A stretch of DNA of 64,000 nt from Collinsella sp. (GCA_018378775.1 JAGZWV010000003.1:31734-95733), one strand, 5' to 3'. Counted from the first letter of the stretch, positions 41,575-50,700 are shown. The notes: generated from the sequence alone by a model not told the origin. Numbers and translations: made by a program.

Positions 41575-42708
41575 ATGAGCACTTCGATTCAACCGAACGC
41601 GCCGTTTCGCGCCGATATCGTCGGCAGTTTTCTTCGTCCGCAGGCTGTAAAGGATGCCCGTGCCGCCTATGTCGCGGGTAAACTCGACGCTTCCGGCCTT
41701 AAGGCCGTCGAGGACGAGGCCATCCGCGACTTAGTGGCCAAGCAGAAGGCTGCCGGCCTGCAGGTGATTACCGATGGCGAGTTCCGCCGCAGCTACTGGC
41801 ACCTCGATTTTATGTGGGGACTCAACGGCATTGAGCGCCGCGCCTCGCGCACGGGCTACATGTTTCACGATGAGGAGACTACCGCCGACACCGCCGCGGT
41901 AACCGGTCCCATTAGCGGCGAGAACCATCCGTTCGTCGAGCACTTCAAATTTGTCAAGTCGCTCGAGGGTGAGGGCCAGATCGCGCGCCAGACCATTCCG
42001 GCGCCGATCCAGACGTTCTCCGAAGTCACACTCGACCGCTGTGATGGCCAGCAGGAGAGCCTGCGTGCCGTCTATAAGACCGACGAAGAGCTCGCCGATG
42101 CCATTGCCGCAGCATACCGCACCGTGATTGCCGACCTGTATGCCGCGGGCTGCCGCAACATCCAATTTGATGACTGCACCTGGGGCATCTATTGCGATAC
42201 CGACTTTGTGTCCAAGACCGGCATGAGTCCGGTTGACCTGCAAAAGGTGAGCGAGATGGGCGTGGCGCTCAACAATGCTGCCATCGCGGGCAAGCCCGAC
42301 GATCTGGTTATCAATACGCACGTGTGCCGCGGCAACTATCACTCCACGTATGCCTTCGAGGGTGGTTACGATCCCATTGCACCGTACCTGTTTGCGCACG
42401 AGGATGTCGACGCGTTCTACCTTGAGTTCGATACGCCGCGCGCCGGTGGCTTTGAGCCGCTCAAGTATGCTGCTCCCGGCAAGAAGGTCGTGCTGGGCCT
42501 GGTGACCACCAAGGCCGCTGAGCTCGAGGACGAGGATGCCATCGTCGAACGTATCCACGAGGCCGCAAAGTATGTGCCGCTCGAGAACCTGTACCTGTCG
42601 CCCCAGTGCGGCTTTGCCAGCTGTGAGATTGGCAACAAACTGACCGAGGACGAACAGTGGGCAAAGATCGCGCTGGTCAAGCGCATTGCCGAGCGCGTTT
42701 GGAAGTAA
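41575..42708 (+). CDS. Cobalamin-independent methionine-synthase-like protein (MetE C-terminal domain family)
   Basis: ATG 41575 follows AAAGGGAG; 377 residues, equal to the catalytic half of MetE and to YxjG/YxjH-type proteins. Zinc ligands can be seen in NTHVCRGNYHS (His and Cys) and in LSPQCGFAS (Cys). Such short forms probably transfer methyl groups to homocysteine from a methyl donor other than the usual polyglutamate folate; the donor here is not known. It is probably controlled by the LysR gene upstream. Confidence 0.9.
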   Translation: MSTSIQPNAPFRADIVGSFLRPQAVKDARAAYVAGKLDASGLKAVEDEAIRDLVAKQKAAGLQVITDGEFRRSYWHLDFMWGLNGIERRASRTGYMFHDEETTADTAAVTGPISGENHPFVEHFKFVKSLEGEGQIARQTIPAPIQTFSEVTLDRCDGQQESLRAVYKTDEELADAIAAAYRTVIADLYAAGCRNIQFDDCTWGIYCDTDFVSKTGMSPVDLQKVSEMGVALNNAAIAGKPDDLVINTHVCRGNYHSTYAFEGGYDPIAPYLFAHEDVDAFYLEFDTPRAGGFEPLKYAAPGKKVVLGLVTTKAAELEDEDAIVERIHEAAKYVPLENLYLSPQCGFASCEIGNKLTEDEQWAKIALVKRIAERVWK

Positions 42709-42755
42709 CGCTACCGTTTGCAGGTGACGGCGCGTGCGAGACATGGCGTATCACG

Positions 42756-42761
42756 TACAAT
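42756..42761 (+). promoter_or_regulatory. Candidate -10 box TACAAT for the uracil/xanthine permease gene
   Basis: CACGTACAATGG, 71 bp upstream of the start codon. The 123-bp gap also carries CGTATCG/CGATATG-like inverted halves, without a recognised regulator site. Confidence 0.35.
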
Positions 42762-42831
42762 GGTTCGGATCGTATCGTTCGGGCAGGTTATCCGATATGC
42801 CTGATCGCCCTTCCATCATGAAAGGACTTCC

Positions 42832-44166
42832 ATGTCCCAATCCTCGACGCCCGCCGTCACCGATGCCATCTACGATGCATCGTCGCTCGGCCGCCCGCGC
42901 ATGTTTGTGTTGGGTTTGCAACACATGTTTGCGATGTTCGGAGCCACGGTGCTCGTGCCTGTGCTCACCGGCCTTTCCGTTTCGGCGACGCTTCTGTTCG
43001 CCGGCATCGGCACGCTGCTGTTTCATTTTCTATCGCGCGGTAAGGTGCCCGCGTTTCTGGGCTCGTCGTTTGCCTTTATCGCGGGTTATGCCGCCATTGC
43101 ACCCAACGGCGAGGCCGAGCTTTTGCCTTACGCTTGCCTGGGCGTTGCCTGCGCCGGCCTGCTCTATCCGGTGCTGGCGGCGCTGTTCCGCGCATTTGGC
43201 GCCAAGCGTGTCATGCGCTTCTTTCCGCCGGTGGTGACCGGTCCCATCGTCATTTCCATCGGCCTGATCCTGGCGAGCTCTGCCATTGCCAACTGCCAGA
43301 CCAACTGGCTTGTCGCCGTTATCGCTGTGGCCGTGATCGTCATCTGCAACATCTGGGGCCGCGGCATGGTCAAGATCGTGCCGATTTTGCTGGGCGTTGT
43401 GGTGAGCTATGCCGTCGCGGCGGTGCTGGGCGAGGTTGATTTTTCGGGCGTTGCCGCCGCTCCGTGGGTCGGTCTGCCCATCGTGTGGGACAACACCGTG
43501 TTTGCGCTCTTTGGCCCGCAGTTCGATAGCGGTCTTGCCACGACGGCTATCATCACCATCATGCCGCTGGCCTTTGCGACCATGATTGAGCACATTGGCG
43601 ATATCTCCGCCATTGGCTCTACCTGCGAACGCAATTACATTGCCGATCCCGGTCTGCACCGTACCCTGCTCGGCGATGGCCTGGCGACCATCTTGGCGTC
43701 GCTCTTTGGCGCTCCGGCCAATACGACGTATGGCGAGAACACCGGCGTGCTTGCCCTGACGCGCGTGTTCGACCCGCGCGTGATTCGCATTGCCGCGTGC
43801 TGTGCCATCGTGCTTTCGTTCTGCCCCAAGTTTGCTGCTGTGATCGCTGCTATGCCGGCGTGCGTTATCGGCGGTGTGTCACTCGTGCTCTACGGCATGA
43901 TCAGCGCCGTTGGCGTGCGTAACCTCATCGAGAATCAGGTTGATTTCCAGAACAACCGCAACGTGCTGGTGGCGGCTCTGGTGCTCGTGCTTTCGCTCGG
44001 CATTGCCTACAGTACCGCCGGTGCCATCGTGCTGGAGCTGGGCGGCGTGACGATTTCGCTTTCGGGCCTTGCCGTGGGCTCGCTGGTGGGAATTGTGCTC
44101 AACGCTATCCTGCCCGGTAATGACTTTGAGTTCGATACTTCCGAGCTTGAGGAGACTGCTGAATAG
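42832..44166 (+). CDS. NCS2-family uracil/xanthine permease
   Basis: A protein of 444 residues with about fourteen membrane segments; GAAAGGA precedes the ATG. Family features include LGLQHMFAMFGATVLVPVLTG at the N-terminus, FLGSSFAFIAGY, the family-characteristic PLAFATMIEHIGDISAIG (with the conserved Glu) and GLGGAPANTTYGENTG-like stretch (LFGAPANTTYGENTGVLALT). It is expected to import uracil by proton symport. A terminator follows the stop. Confidence 0.93.
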   Translation: MSQSSTPAVTDAIYDASSLGRPRMFVLGLQHMFAMFGATVLVPVLTGLSVSATLLFAGIGTLLFHFLSRGKVPAFLGSSFAFIAGYAAIAPNGEAELLPYACLGVACAGLLYPVLAALFRAFGAKRVMRFFPPVVTGPIVISIGLILASSAIANCQTNWLVAVIAVAVIVICNIWGRGMVKIVPILLGVVVSYAVAAVLGEVDFSGVAAAPWVGLPIVWDNTVFALFGPQFDSGLATTAIITIMPLAFATMIEHIGDISAIGSTCERNYIADPGLHRTLLGDGLATILASLFGAPANTTYGENTGVLALTRVFDPRVIRIAACCAIVLSFCPKFAAVIAAMPACVIGGVSLVLYGMISAVGVRNLIENQVDFQNNRNVLVAALVLVLSLGIAYSTAGAIVLELGGVTISLSGLAVGSLVGIVLNAILPGNDFEFDTSELEETAE

Positions 44167-44184
44167 CAGCTGCGTTCAGCCAAA

Positions 44185-44230
44185 TTAAAAATGGCGTCCA
44201 TGCGTATGTACGCGTGGACGCCATTTTTAA
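44185..44230. terminator. Bidirectional terminator
   Basis: TTAAAAATGGCGTCCA pairs with TGGACGCCATTTTTAA. The esterase stop codon on the minus strand (44227-44229) is inside the right arm. Confidence 0.93.
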
Positions 44231-44892
44231 TGCGTCAGTATCCAGTGGATGCCGCGCGCCATGCGCAGGTCAGTTTGGGCAAAGTGATTGCCGGGGTTGA
44301 GCTCCAGCGTTGTTGGAATGTCACGCTCGATAAACAGCTCTTCCATCGCACGCGTATCGTCGAGTACGTGCCGCATCATGCGGTTGGGCGTCTTGGTTTC
44401 CTTTTTACCGAGCGACAGATAGGCGGCGTCGGGCGTAGCTGTCATCGTGCGCTCGCGCGCGTAGTCGATAAAGCCGGGGAACCACAGCGACCCCGACGCA
44501 CTCGCCGCGCGCTCAAAGACATCTGTTTGCCAAAGTGCCCACAGTGCAAAAAGACCCGCCAACGAGTAGCCGGCAACGCCGCGCCAGGCGGGCGGTTGCG
44601 GGAGCGATGATTCGGCCTGGGGGATTATCTGCTTCAACAACTCGTCAAGAAAACCAGCAGCCTGTCCGCCAAAGGGCTCAGCATCTCGTATAGTTCCGTC
44701 ACATTCCCAGGGGCTCAGCTCGCGATTCCAATCGAGCCCTCCAATGGCGACAAGGGTGAAGGGTGGGCAGTCGAGCTCTCGGCAGCGCTCGTAGACTTCG
44801 CTACCGTCGCCCATGACAACGGGGAGGTAGATGACGGGCGCGCCTTCCGCACACTCTGAATAAACGGTTATCTGCTTATGATGCGCTTCCAA
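44227..44892 (-). CDS. Alpha/beta-hydrolase-fold esterase-like protein
   Basis: A TTG start at 44892 is preferred: GAGAGAAG lies seven bases upstream, and the frame further upstream crosses a likely -10 element. The product is 221 residues. The nucleophile elbow is GYSLAG (about 108-113), with a C-terminal His in NPGNHFAQ; the fold resembles enterochelin-esterase-like/esterase D proteins. An Asp for the triad is not certain. No signal peptide is present. The substrate is unknown. Confidence 0.78.
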   Translation of the reverse strand: MEAHHKQITVYSECAEGAPVIYLPVVMGDGSEVYERCRELDCPPFTLVAIGGLDWNRELSPWECDGTIRDAEPFGGQAAGFLDELLKQIIPQAESSLPQPPAWRGVAGYSLAGLFALWALWQTDVFERAASASGSLWFPGFIDYARERTMTATPDAAYLSLGKKETKTPNRMMRHVLDDTRAMEELFIERDIPTTLELNPGNHFAQTDLRMARGIHWILTH

Positions 44893-44930
44893 GGCAGGCT
44901 TCTCTCGGTGTTGTGATATTGACAGCCTCA

Positions 44931-44939
44931 ATTGTCGCA
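44931..44939 (-). promoter_or_regulatory. Candidate extended -10 element TGCGACAAT for the esterase gene
   Basis: On the minus strand GCGTGCGACAATTG matches the element at 19100. It lies upstream of the preferred TTG start, which argues against the earlier GTG start at 44940. Confidence 0.42.
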
Positions 44940-44964
44940 CGCTGGCACGGGGGCAGACGCTAAA

Positions 44965-45004
44965 AGAAAGGCGCGGAGCCGCTCGATGCGATTCCGCGCC
45001 TTGT
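44965..45004 (-). terminator. Terminator after the purine permease
   Basis: AAGGCGCGGA (44968-44977) pairs with TCCGCGCCTT (44993-45002); on the minus strand it is followed by TCTTTTAG. Confidence 0.75.
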
Positions 45005-45029
45005 TGTTTTGTTTTAGCAGACTATGCCG

Positions 45030-46340
45030 TTACGCCACGAAGAAGTAGACGAGGAAGGCAAGGGCTGCGATCCACATAAGCGGCTTGATCTTGGAGGCCT
45101 CGCCCTTAAAGAGCGCGACGATCACGTAGGCGATGAAGCCCAGGCCAATGCCGGCAGAGATGGAGTAGGTGAAGGGCACGCCGGCGACGATCATGAACGC
45201 CGGGAAACCCTGCGACACGTCGGACCAGTCGATCTCGGAGGCTTCGCTCATCATGAGGTAGCCGACGTAGACCAGAGCACCGCAGGTGGCGGCGCTGGAA
45301 ACGATGGTGACGATGGGGGAGAAGAACGCGGCGAGAATGAACAGCACGCCGGTGGTGACGGAGGTGAGGCCCGTGCGGCCACCGTCGGCGGCGCCGGAAG
45401 TGGACTCGACGAAGGTGGTGATGGAGGAGACGCCCATGAAACCGCCCACAGCAGCGGCGGCGGAGTCGACGATCAGGATCTCCTTGATATTCTCGACGTT
45501 GCCGTCGTCGGTGAGGAACTCGCCCTGCTTGGCCACGGCCATCGCGGTGCCCATGGTGTCGAAGAAGTCACTCATGAGCAGCGAGAACGAGATGACGAGG
45601 AGCGTGGGGTCGGTAAGGACCTTGACGATGGCAGGCACGCCGCCGGCGTCGGCGATGGGGCCACCGATGCTCGAGAAATCGAGCGGGGCGATGATACCGG
45701 TCGGAGCCTGGGTCACACCTAGGGGGATACCGGCGATGACGGCGACGACGATGCCGATGAGCAGCGAGCCGGGGACGTTGCGGCAGGCGAGGGCGACTGT
45801 CACCAGGATGGAGATGATGCCGACGATGAAGGTGGGGGAGGTGATGTCGCCCAGACCGACGAGTGTACCGGCGCCAGCGGTGATAATGCCGGCATCGCAC
45901 AGGCCAATCATGGCGATGAACAGGCCCAGACCCACCGAGATGGCGTGACGCAGGACAACCGGGATGGCGTCCATGATGGCCTCGCGCAGGCCACAAAGCA
46001 CGAGCAGCAAGATGACGACGCCCTCAAGGAAGATGACGCTCATGGCCACGTGCCAGTCACCGCCGCAGACGGTGGTGGTGATTCCGGCGATCATCGCGTT
46101 GACGCCTAAGCCCGACGCGCAGGCGAGCGGGCGGTTGGCGAAGATGCCCATGCAGATGGTCATGATGCCGGCGCCCAGGCAGGTGGCGCAGGCGAGCGCT
46201 CCCGCATCGATGCCGGCGCCCGAGAGCACCGCAGGGTTGACGGCGATGATGTAGGCCATCGCCAGGAATGTTGTCAGTCCAGCGCGAAGTTCGGTCCCGA
46301 TTGTGGACTTGCGCTCACTGACGTGAAAAAGTTCGTCCAT
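45030..46340 (-). CDS. NCS2-family adenine/guanine/hypoxanthine permease
   Basis: ATG 46340 follows AAGGAAAGGG; 436 residues with about twelve membrane segments. N-terminal ELRAGLTTFLAMAYIIAVNP, GLGVNAMIAGI and the substrate-site SSITTFVESTSGAADGGRTGL (about 300-320) are typical of the AzgA/PbuG (AdeQ-type) branch. It imports purine bases. Its presence 0.9 kb from the uracil permease gives a nucleobase-uptake locus, though the two are on opposite strands. Confidence 0.93.
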   Translation of the reverse strand: MDELFHVSERKSTIGTELRAGLTTFLAMAYIIAVNPAVLSGAGIDAGALACATCLGAGIMTICMGIFANRPLACASGLGVNAMIAGITTTVCGGDWHVAMSVIFLEGVVILLLVLCGLREAIMDAIPVVLRHAISVGLGLFIAMIGLCDAGIITAGAGTLVGLGDITSPTFIVGIISILVTVALACRNVPGSLLIGIVVAVIAGIPLGVTQAPTGIIAPLDFSSIGGPIADAGGVPAIVKVLTDPTLLVISFSLLMSDFFDTMGTAMAVAKQGEFLTDDGNVENIKEILIVDSAAAAVGGFMGVSSITTFVESTSGAADGGRTGLTSVTTGVLFILAAFFSPIVTIVSSAATCGALVYVGYLMMSEASEIDWSDVSQGFPAFMIVAGVPFTYSISAGIGLGFIAYVIVALFKGEASKIKPLMWIAALAFLVYFFVA

Positions 46341-46533
46341 GCATACCCTTTCCTTGTTCGGCCCCGAGTTTAGGCCGATTGACACGAACTCAACTACTAT
46401 ATCGCCTTTGAAAGGTTGATGTTCCTCGCATGTTGATGTTCGGCGCTTTGTAGCAGACGGACGGTATTTTTCGCATGAAAATGTGTGGGTACCGTATACT
46501 TAAGCAGTTACAACGACCCCTATGGAGGAACGT

Positions 46534-46953
46534 ATGATTAAAGAGCTCTGCCACGACGAGGCTATTCTGTCCCAGCGTTGCGAGGTCGCGACCGTCGAGG
46601 ACGAGTCGGTGGCACAGGACCTGATCGATACCATCAAGTCGCTCGACGATGCCGGCTGCCTTGCCGCCAACCAGATCGGCGTCACCAAGAAGGTCTGCGT
46701 CTATCTGGACGACGCCGGCGAGCCCCATGTGCTGTACAACCCCCGTCTGGTGTTTGGCCTGGGTGCCAGCAAGATGGAGGAGAGCTGCCTGACGCACGAG
46801 GAGGTCACCAAGTCCACGCGCTATATCAAGTGCAAGGTTGCCTTTGACCAGATTGTCGACGGCAAGATGAAGGAGTGCCGCCGCGACTACGCGGGCTTTG
46901 AGGCACAGATGATCCAGCATATGATCGATCACTGTCTTGGAAAGTTGGTCTAA
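46534..46953 (+). CDS. Peptide-deformylase-like protein with altered HExxH motif
   Basis: ATG 46534 follows GGAGG; 139 residues, shorter than most deformylases. Family motifs are present as GCLAANQIG (motif 1) and EESCLTHE (motif 2, with the Cys metal ligand), but motif 3 reads HMIDH rather than HEIDH: both His ligands stay and the catalytic Glu is Met (codon ATG, clear in the sequence). An intact deformylase is encoded at 60666. Hence this is a paralogue that is likely inactive for deformylation or has another role. Its stop codon lies in the arm of a large palindrome. Confidence 0.88.
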   Translation: MIKELCHDEAILSQRCEVATVEDESVAQDLIDTIKSLDDAGCLAANQIGVTKKVCVYLDDAGEPHVLYNPRLVFGLGASKMEESCLTHEEVTKSTRYIKCKVAFDQIVDGKMKECRRDYAGFEAQMIQHMIDHCLGKLV

Positions 46954-47056
46954 GGGGACCAAAGCACCGCACCTTGCCGCTCAATCGTCGCTCGCGTACC
47001 TTAAGTACGCTTCGCTCCTCTTTCGTGGCAATCTGCGGCACTTTGACCCCTTAGAC
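46948..47056. repeat. Large CAATCGTCG-core palindrome
   Basis: GTCTAAGGGG (46948-46957) pairs with CCCCTTAGAC (47047-47056); inner arms include CAAAG/CTTTG and GCGTACcttaaGTACGC. Its core (GCTCAATCGTCG ... CTCCTCTTTC) matches 30920-30963. It starts inside the deformylase-like gene end and includes its stop codon. Confidence 0.82.
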
Positions 47057-47099
47057 GACCTGCGGGGTTAACTTGGTTGAGTTTATCCTGTTTGAATAG

Positions 47100-47140
47100 T
47101 CCGGGCATGACATTGTTGTCATGTCCGGGCTTTTGTGTTT
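47100..47140 (+). terminator. Terminator downstream of the deformylase-like gene
   Basis: TCCGGGCATGACA pairs with TGTCATGTCCGGG, followed by CTTTTGTGTTT. Confidence 0.8.
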
Positions 47141-47197
47141 AGCGCCTTTTTGTTTGGAGACAATGAAATTAGCAAGAACGTAAAGCTAGGAGGCGCT

Positions 47198-48163
47198 ATG
47201 TGTACGAGTATTCGATTTACCGATAATTCTGGCCACATGTATCTGGGCCGCAATCTCGACTGGAGCTTTGACTACGGCCAACAGGTTCGCGTGATGCCGC
47301 GCGGGTTTCACATTCCGTATTCGTTTATCGACGACGCGACAGCGGCGCACGCGGTGATCGGTATGTGCATCGATTACAGGAACTACCCTATGTTCTTCGA
47401 TTGCGGCAACGATGCGGGCCTCGCCGTGGCGGGTCTCAATTTCCCGGGTTATGCCGAGTATGCCGAGGGCCCTGTCGACGGCAAGACCAATATCGCGGCC
47501 TATGAGTTTCCCCTGTGGGTGGCAGCGACGTTCTCGACGGTCGATGAGGTCGAGGCCGCGCTGCGCGACACGGTGATTGTCGCCAAATCTGCCGGAGAGG
47601 GGCTGGGCGTGTCACTGCTCCATTGGATTATCGGCGACAGCCAGCGCAGCATCGTGGTCGAGATGATGACTGACGGCCTGCATGTATACGACGATCCGGT
47701 CGACACCCTTGCCAATCAGCCGACCTTCCCGTGGCATATGGAAAACCTACGCACCTATATCACCGCCACAAGCGATTTTCCGCAGACGGCGACATGGCGT
47801 GGCGCCGAGCTCAAGCCCTATGGAGCCGGTGCCGGCATGCGCGGCATTCCGGGCGATTGCTATTCGCCGAGCCGTTTTGTAAAGGCGGCGTACCTCAATG
47901 CCAATTACCCGCAAAAGGAGAGCGAGACCGAAAACGTCGTTCGCATGTTCCGCTCGCTCGAGGGCGTGGTGATGATCGAGGGAGCGTCCAGGATGGGCGA
48001 TGGCAAGTTCGAGAAGACTATCTACACCGGATGCTTTAGCGCGCGCACGGGCAATTATTACTACGCGATGTATGGGGATCCGTCGATTCGCTACGTGAGC
48101 CTGATGGATGCCGAGGGCGCGAGCCCCGATAGACTCGTGGTTCCCGAGCCGCGTCGTTCGTAG
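47198..48163 (+). CDS. bsh: Conjugated bile salt hydrolase (choloylglycine hydrolase family)
   Basis: ATG 47198 follows TAGGAGG; 321 residues, usual for the family. It cleaves the amide bond of glycine- or taurine-conjugated bile acids. After Met removal Cys2 (MCTSIRF) is the N-terminal nucleophile; other expected residues are visible: Arg in LGRNLDW (about 16), Asp in NLDWSFD, Asn in GLNFPGYAEY (about 80), Asn in ANQPTFPWH (about 172) and Arg in YSPSRFVKAAY. Penicillin V acylases share the fold, but the NxPTF loop favours bile salts. It is cytosolic. Confidence 0.92.
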   Translation: MCTSIRFTDNSGHMYLGRNLDWSFDYGQQVRVMPRGFHIPYSFIDDATAAHAVIGMCIDYRNYPMFFDCGNDAGLAVAGLNFPGYAEYAEGPVDGKTNIAAYEFPLWVAATFSTVDEVEAALRDTVIVAKSAGEGLGVSLLHWIIGDSQRSIVVEMMTDGLHVYDDPVDTLANQPTFPWHMENLRTYITATSDFPQTATWRGAELKPYGAGAGMRGIPGDCYSPSRFVKAAYLNANYPQKESETENVVRMFRSLEGVVMIEGASRMGDGKFEKTIYTGCFSARTGNYYYAMYGDPSIRYVSLMDAEGASPDRLVVPEPRRS

Positions 48164-48186
48164 CCGATAGCTTTACCGCAATGCAA

Positions 48187-48222
48187 AGCGGCCCTGCATC
48201 TCCCGTGAGGTGCAGGGCCGCT
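48187..48222. terminator. Hairpin between convergent bsh and kup
   Basis: AGCGGCCCTGCA (48187-48198) pairs perfectly with TGCAGGGCCGCT (48211-48222). The T tract is weak. Confidence 0.75.
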
Positions 48223-48242
48223 GTCGTTGATTTGTGACGTCG

Positions 48243-50474
48243 CTAGAAGTTGGCGTCGTTGAGTTGTTCGTTCTCGAGGCCGTCGAGCTGTTGCTGTTCG
48301 GGCGTATCGGCGACGCTCTCGAGCAACTCGGTGGGATCGACGTTCATGTCCTTACCGGCTTCGTTGCCGTTGACCAAGTCGTCCGAGAAGATGTCGACTT
48401 CCATTTCCTCGGCCTCTTCGATCTGAACCTCGAGCGGCACCTGGGTGCGCACGAGCTTAACGGCCGGGCGCATGCGGGCAAACAGCGGCACGTACTCGAT
48501 GATGATGGCCGAGTTCTCGAGACCGTACCAGCGTGCCGGGCTTCCGCAGGCGCGGCGGACGGCGTACTTGATGGCCATCACGCGGTGGTCATTGCGGTTG
48601 ATGTCCGTTTCGGGGGCAAGCATCTTGCGCAGCATGCAAAAGCGGAAGTCACCCACGTTGCCGCGTGTCTCGTAGATGGAGTAGGTGTGATGTTGCGGCG
48701 GCAGCTCGCCCGATGCCATCAAGTCGCCGACGATCTGACGCAGATAAGCGTTGACGCGCTGGTTGACTTTAAAGCCCAGGTCCAGGCGAACGCGGAAGAG
48801 GAAGTCCGTGCCAAAGGTCTCGACGGAATACTCGTGCGTATAGGGTTCGTCGGTAACGTGCACGTTAATGAACCAATATGCCTTGGCGCGCTTGGGATGC
48901 TTATCCAGGATGGAATAGAGCACGTCGCGGTCGAGCGTGAGCGGGTCGGGGCTGTTGGTGAGAAATACCAGATTGTCGGCGAGCACGGGATAGGTCTCGT
49001 CGTTGCGCAGGCGGTTGAGCTGATCGATGTACTTGGAGACGGGCAACAGAATCGTCTGCGTGCGCTCGATGGCGGTGCCACGGCGCCACACGTACATAAG
49101 GCCAAACAGCAGTGCGGCCAGGAAGATCATCACATAGCCGCCGTCAAAGAACATGGTGAGGCACGAGGCAAAGAAGCACAGCTCAATGGCACCGAAGAGC
49201 AGGGCGAAGACGCAGGCGCCCAGCTTGTGCTTGAGAATGCCAGCGATATAGCTCGTCAAAAGCGTCGTGGTCATGAGCATGGTCACGGTAATGGCGAGGC
49301 CGTAGGCGCTCTCCATGCGCTCGGAGTTTTGGAACAGCAGCACGATGAAGATGCAGCCGACCCACATGATGTTGTTGACGAGCGGAATATAGAGCTGGCC
49401 CTTGGTGTCGCTGGGGTAGTGGATGCGCAGATGCGGCATAAGGTTGAGGCGCGTGGCCTCGGATACCAGCGAGAACGAGCCGGTGATGAGCGCCTGCGAG
49501 GCGATGATGGCCGCTACGGCCGAAAGCACGATGGCAAAGGGGCGCAGGGGCTCGGGAAGCATCATATAAAACGGGTTGACGATATCCATCGCGAGCATCT
49601 GGGGGTTGGAGTTATTGGCGAGCAGCCAAGCTCCCTGACCCAGATAGTTGAGGATAAGGGCCGCCTTAACAAACGGCCAGGATGCATAGATGTTGGCCTT
49701 GCCAACGTGGCCCATGTCCGAGTAGAGGGCCTCGGCGCCGGTCGTCGACAGGAAGACAAAGCCGAGCACCATGATGCCCGAGTGGTTGATGGGCGAGAAC
49801 AGGAACATGATGCCGCGGATGGGGTTGAGCGCGCGCAGGATGGACAGGTTGCCGAGCATGTTGAACAGGCCGGCGCCTGCCAGGAACAGGAACCACAACG
49901 TCATGAGCGGGCCGAACAGCTTGCCGATCGACGAGGTACCGGCGCGCTGCATGGCAAATAGGCCGCAGATAATGATGATGGTGATGATGATGACGTTGGT
50001 CTGGCCGTCGCCAAGCAGCGCGTGGCCCCACTCGATGGTACGCAGGCCCTCGATGGCTGTGGTGACCGTGACCGCGGGAGTGAGGATGCCGTCGGCGAGC
50101 AGCGCCGCGCCGCCGATCATGGCAGGTAGGATCAGCCATGGTGCCACTTTTCGCACCAGGCTAAACAGGGCGAAGATGCCGCCTTCGTTGTGGTTGTCGG
50201 CCTTCATGGCGATTACCACGTACTTGACCGTGGTCACGAGTGTCATGGTCCAGATGACGAGCGAAAGCGCGCCCAGGATCATGTCCTCGCTGACGGTACC
50301 GATGCCGCCGTTGTTGGCGACGATTGATTTCATGGTGTACATGGGGCTCGTGCCGATGTCGCCATAGACGACGCCGAGCGTTACAAGCAGCATGCCAGCG
50401 GAGAGGGGGATGGCTCCGTGCCCGCCTTGACCACGCTGGTCTTGGGGGCTTGCCTCCAGTTTGTTGTGTGCCAC
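48243..50474 (-). CDS. kup: KUP-family potassium uptake protein
   Basis: A GTG start at 50474 is preferred because AAGGGAG lies five bases upstream; an ATG at 50492 lacks one. The product is 743 residues, longer than E. coli Kup. Twelve membrane segments are predicted; the first carries LVTLGVVYGDIGTSPMYT, the KUP signature. The C-terminal cytosolic domain (about 470 onward) ends in an acidic tail (EEAEEMEVDIFSDD). It is a K+/H+ symporter. Two palindromes and a structured leader lie upstream. Confidence 0.95.
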   Translation of the reverse strand: MAHNKLEASPQDQRGQGGHGAIPLSAGMLLVTLGVVYGDIGTSPMYTMKSIVANNGGIGTVSEDMILGALSLVIWTMTLVTTVKYVVIAMKADNHNEGGIFALFSLVRKVAPWLILPAMIGGAALLADGILTPAVTVTTAIEGLRTIEWGHALLGDGQTNVIIITIIIICGLFAMQRAGTSSIGKLFGPLMTLWFLFLAGAGLFNMLGNLSILRALNPIRGIMFLFSPINHSGIMVLGFVFLSTTGAEALYSDMGHVGKANIYASWPFVKAALILNYLGQGAWLLANNSNPQMLAMDIVNPFYMMLPEPLRPFAIVLSAVAAIIASQALITGSFSLVSEATRLNLMPHLRIHYPSDTKGQLYIPLVNNIMWVGCIFIVLLFQNSERMESAYGLAITVTMLMTTTLLTSYIAGILKHKLGACVFALLFGAIELCFFASCLTMFFDGGYVMIFLAALLFGLMYVWRRGTAIERTQTILLPVSKYIDQLNRLRNDETYPVLADNLVFLTNSPDPLTLDRDVLYSILDKHPKRAKAYWFINVHVTDEPYTHEYSVETFGTDFLFRVRLDLGFKVNQRVNAYLRQIVGDLMASGELPPQHHTYSIYETRGNVGDFRFCMLRKMLAPETDINRNDHRVMAIKYAVRRACGSPARWYGLENSAIIIEYVPLFARMRPAVKLVRTQVPLEVQIEEAEEMEVDIFSDDLVNGNEAGKDMNVDPTELLESVADTPEQQQLDGLENEQLNDANF

Positions 50475-50497
50475 GTGGACTCCCTTAGACATCCGGT

Positions 50498-50598
50498 TAT
50501 CTGTTTAGGACAGATAATCTTTATGCCGTCTTTATACATACAAGAGCAGTTTGGCACATCAGGTTATTTTAGACAATAATCCTCAGCTGGGGATTATT
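50498..50598. promoter_or_regulatory. Two operator-like palindromes upstream of kup
   Basis: TTATCTG-N7-CAGATAA at 50498-50518, and a 24-bp near-perfect palindrome at 50575-50598 with arms AATAATCC and GGATTATT around CAGCTG. Neither matches a c-di-AMP (ydaO) riboswitch as I know it. Confidence 0.45.
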
Positions 50599-50620
50599 TA
50601 TCTACGCAGGTAGCATTTCA

Positions 50621-50700
50621 AAGCAGGGGCATATCCACTGAATGGCTTGCTGCAATGTGATAACCGCGGACGCGCCCCTGCTTCAAAACTGAAGAGGGGC
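50621..50700. promoter_or_regulatory. Mutually exclusive hairpins between the DMT gene and kup
   Basis: GCCCCTGCTT (50674-50683) can pair with AAGCAGGGGC (50621-50630), or its GCCCC and TTC can pair with GAAGAGGGGC (50691-50700). It could be a terminator for the DMT gene or an attenuator. Confidence 0.4.

Noticed and set aside
48234..49961. Plus-strand frame of 575 codons opposite kup
   Set aside because: Antisense shadow; kup on the minus strand has full family signatures.
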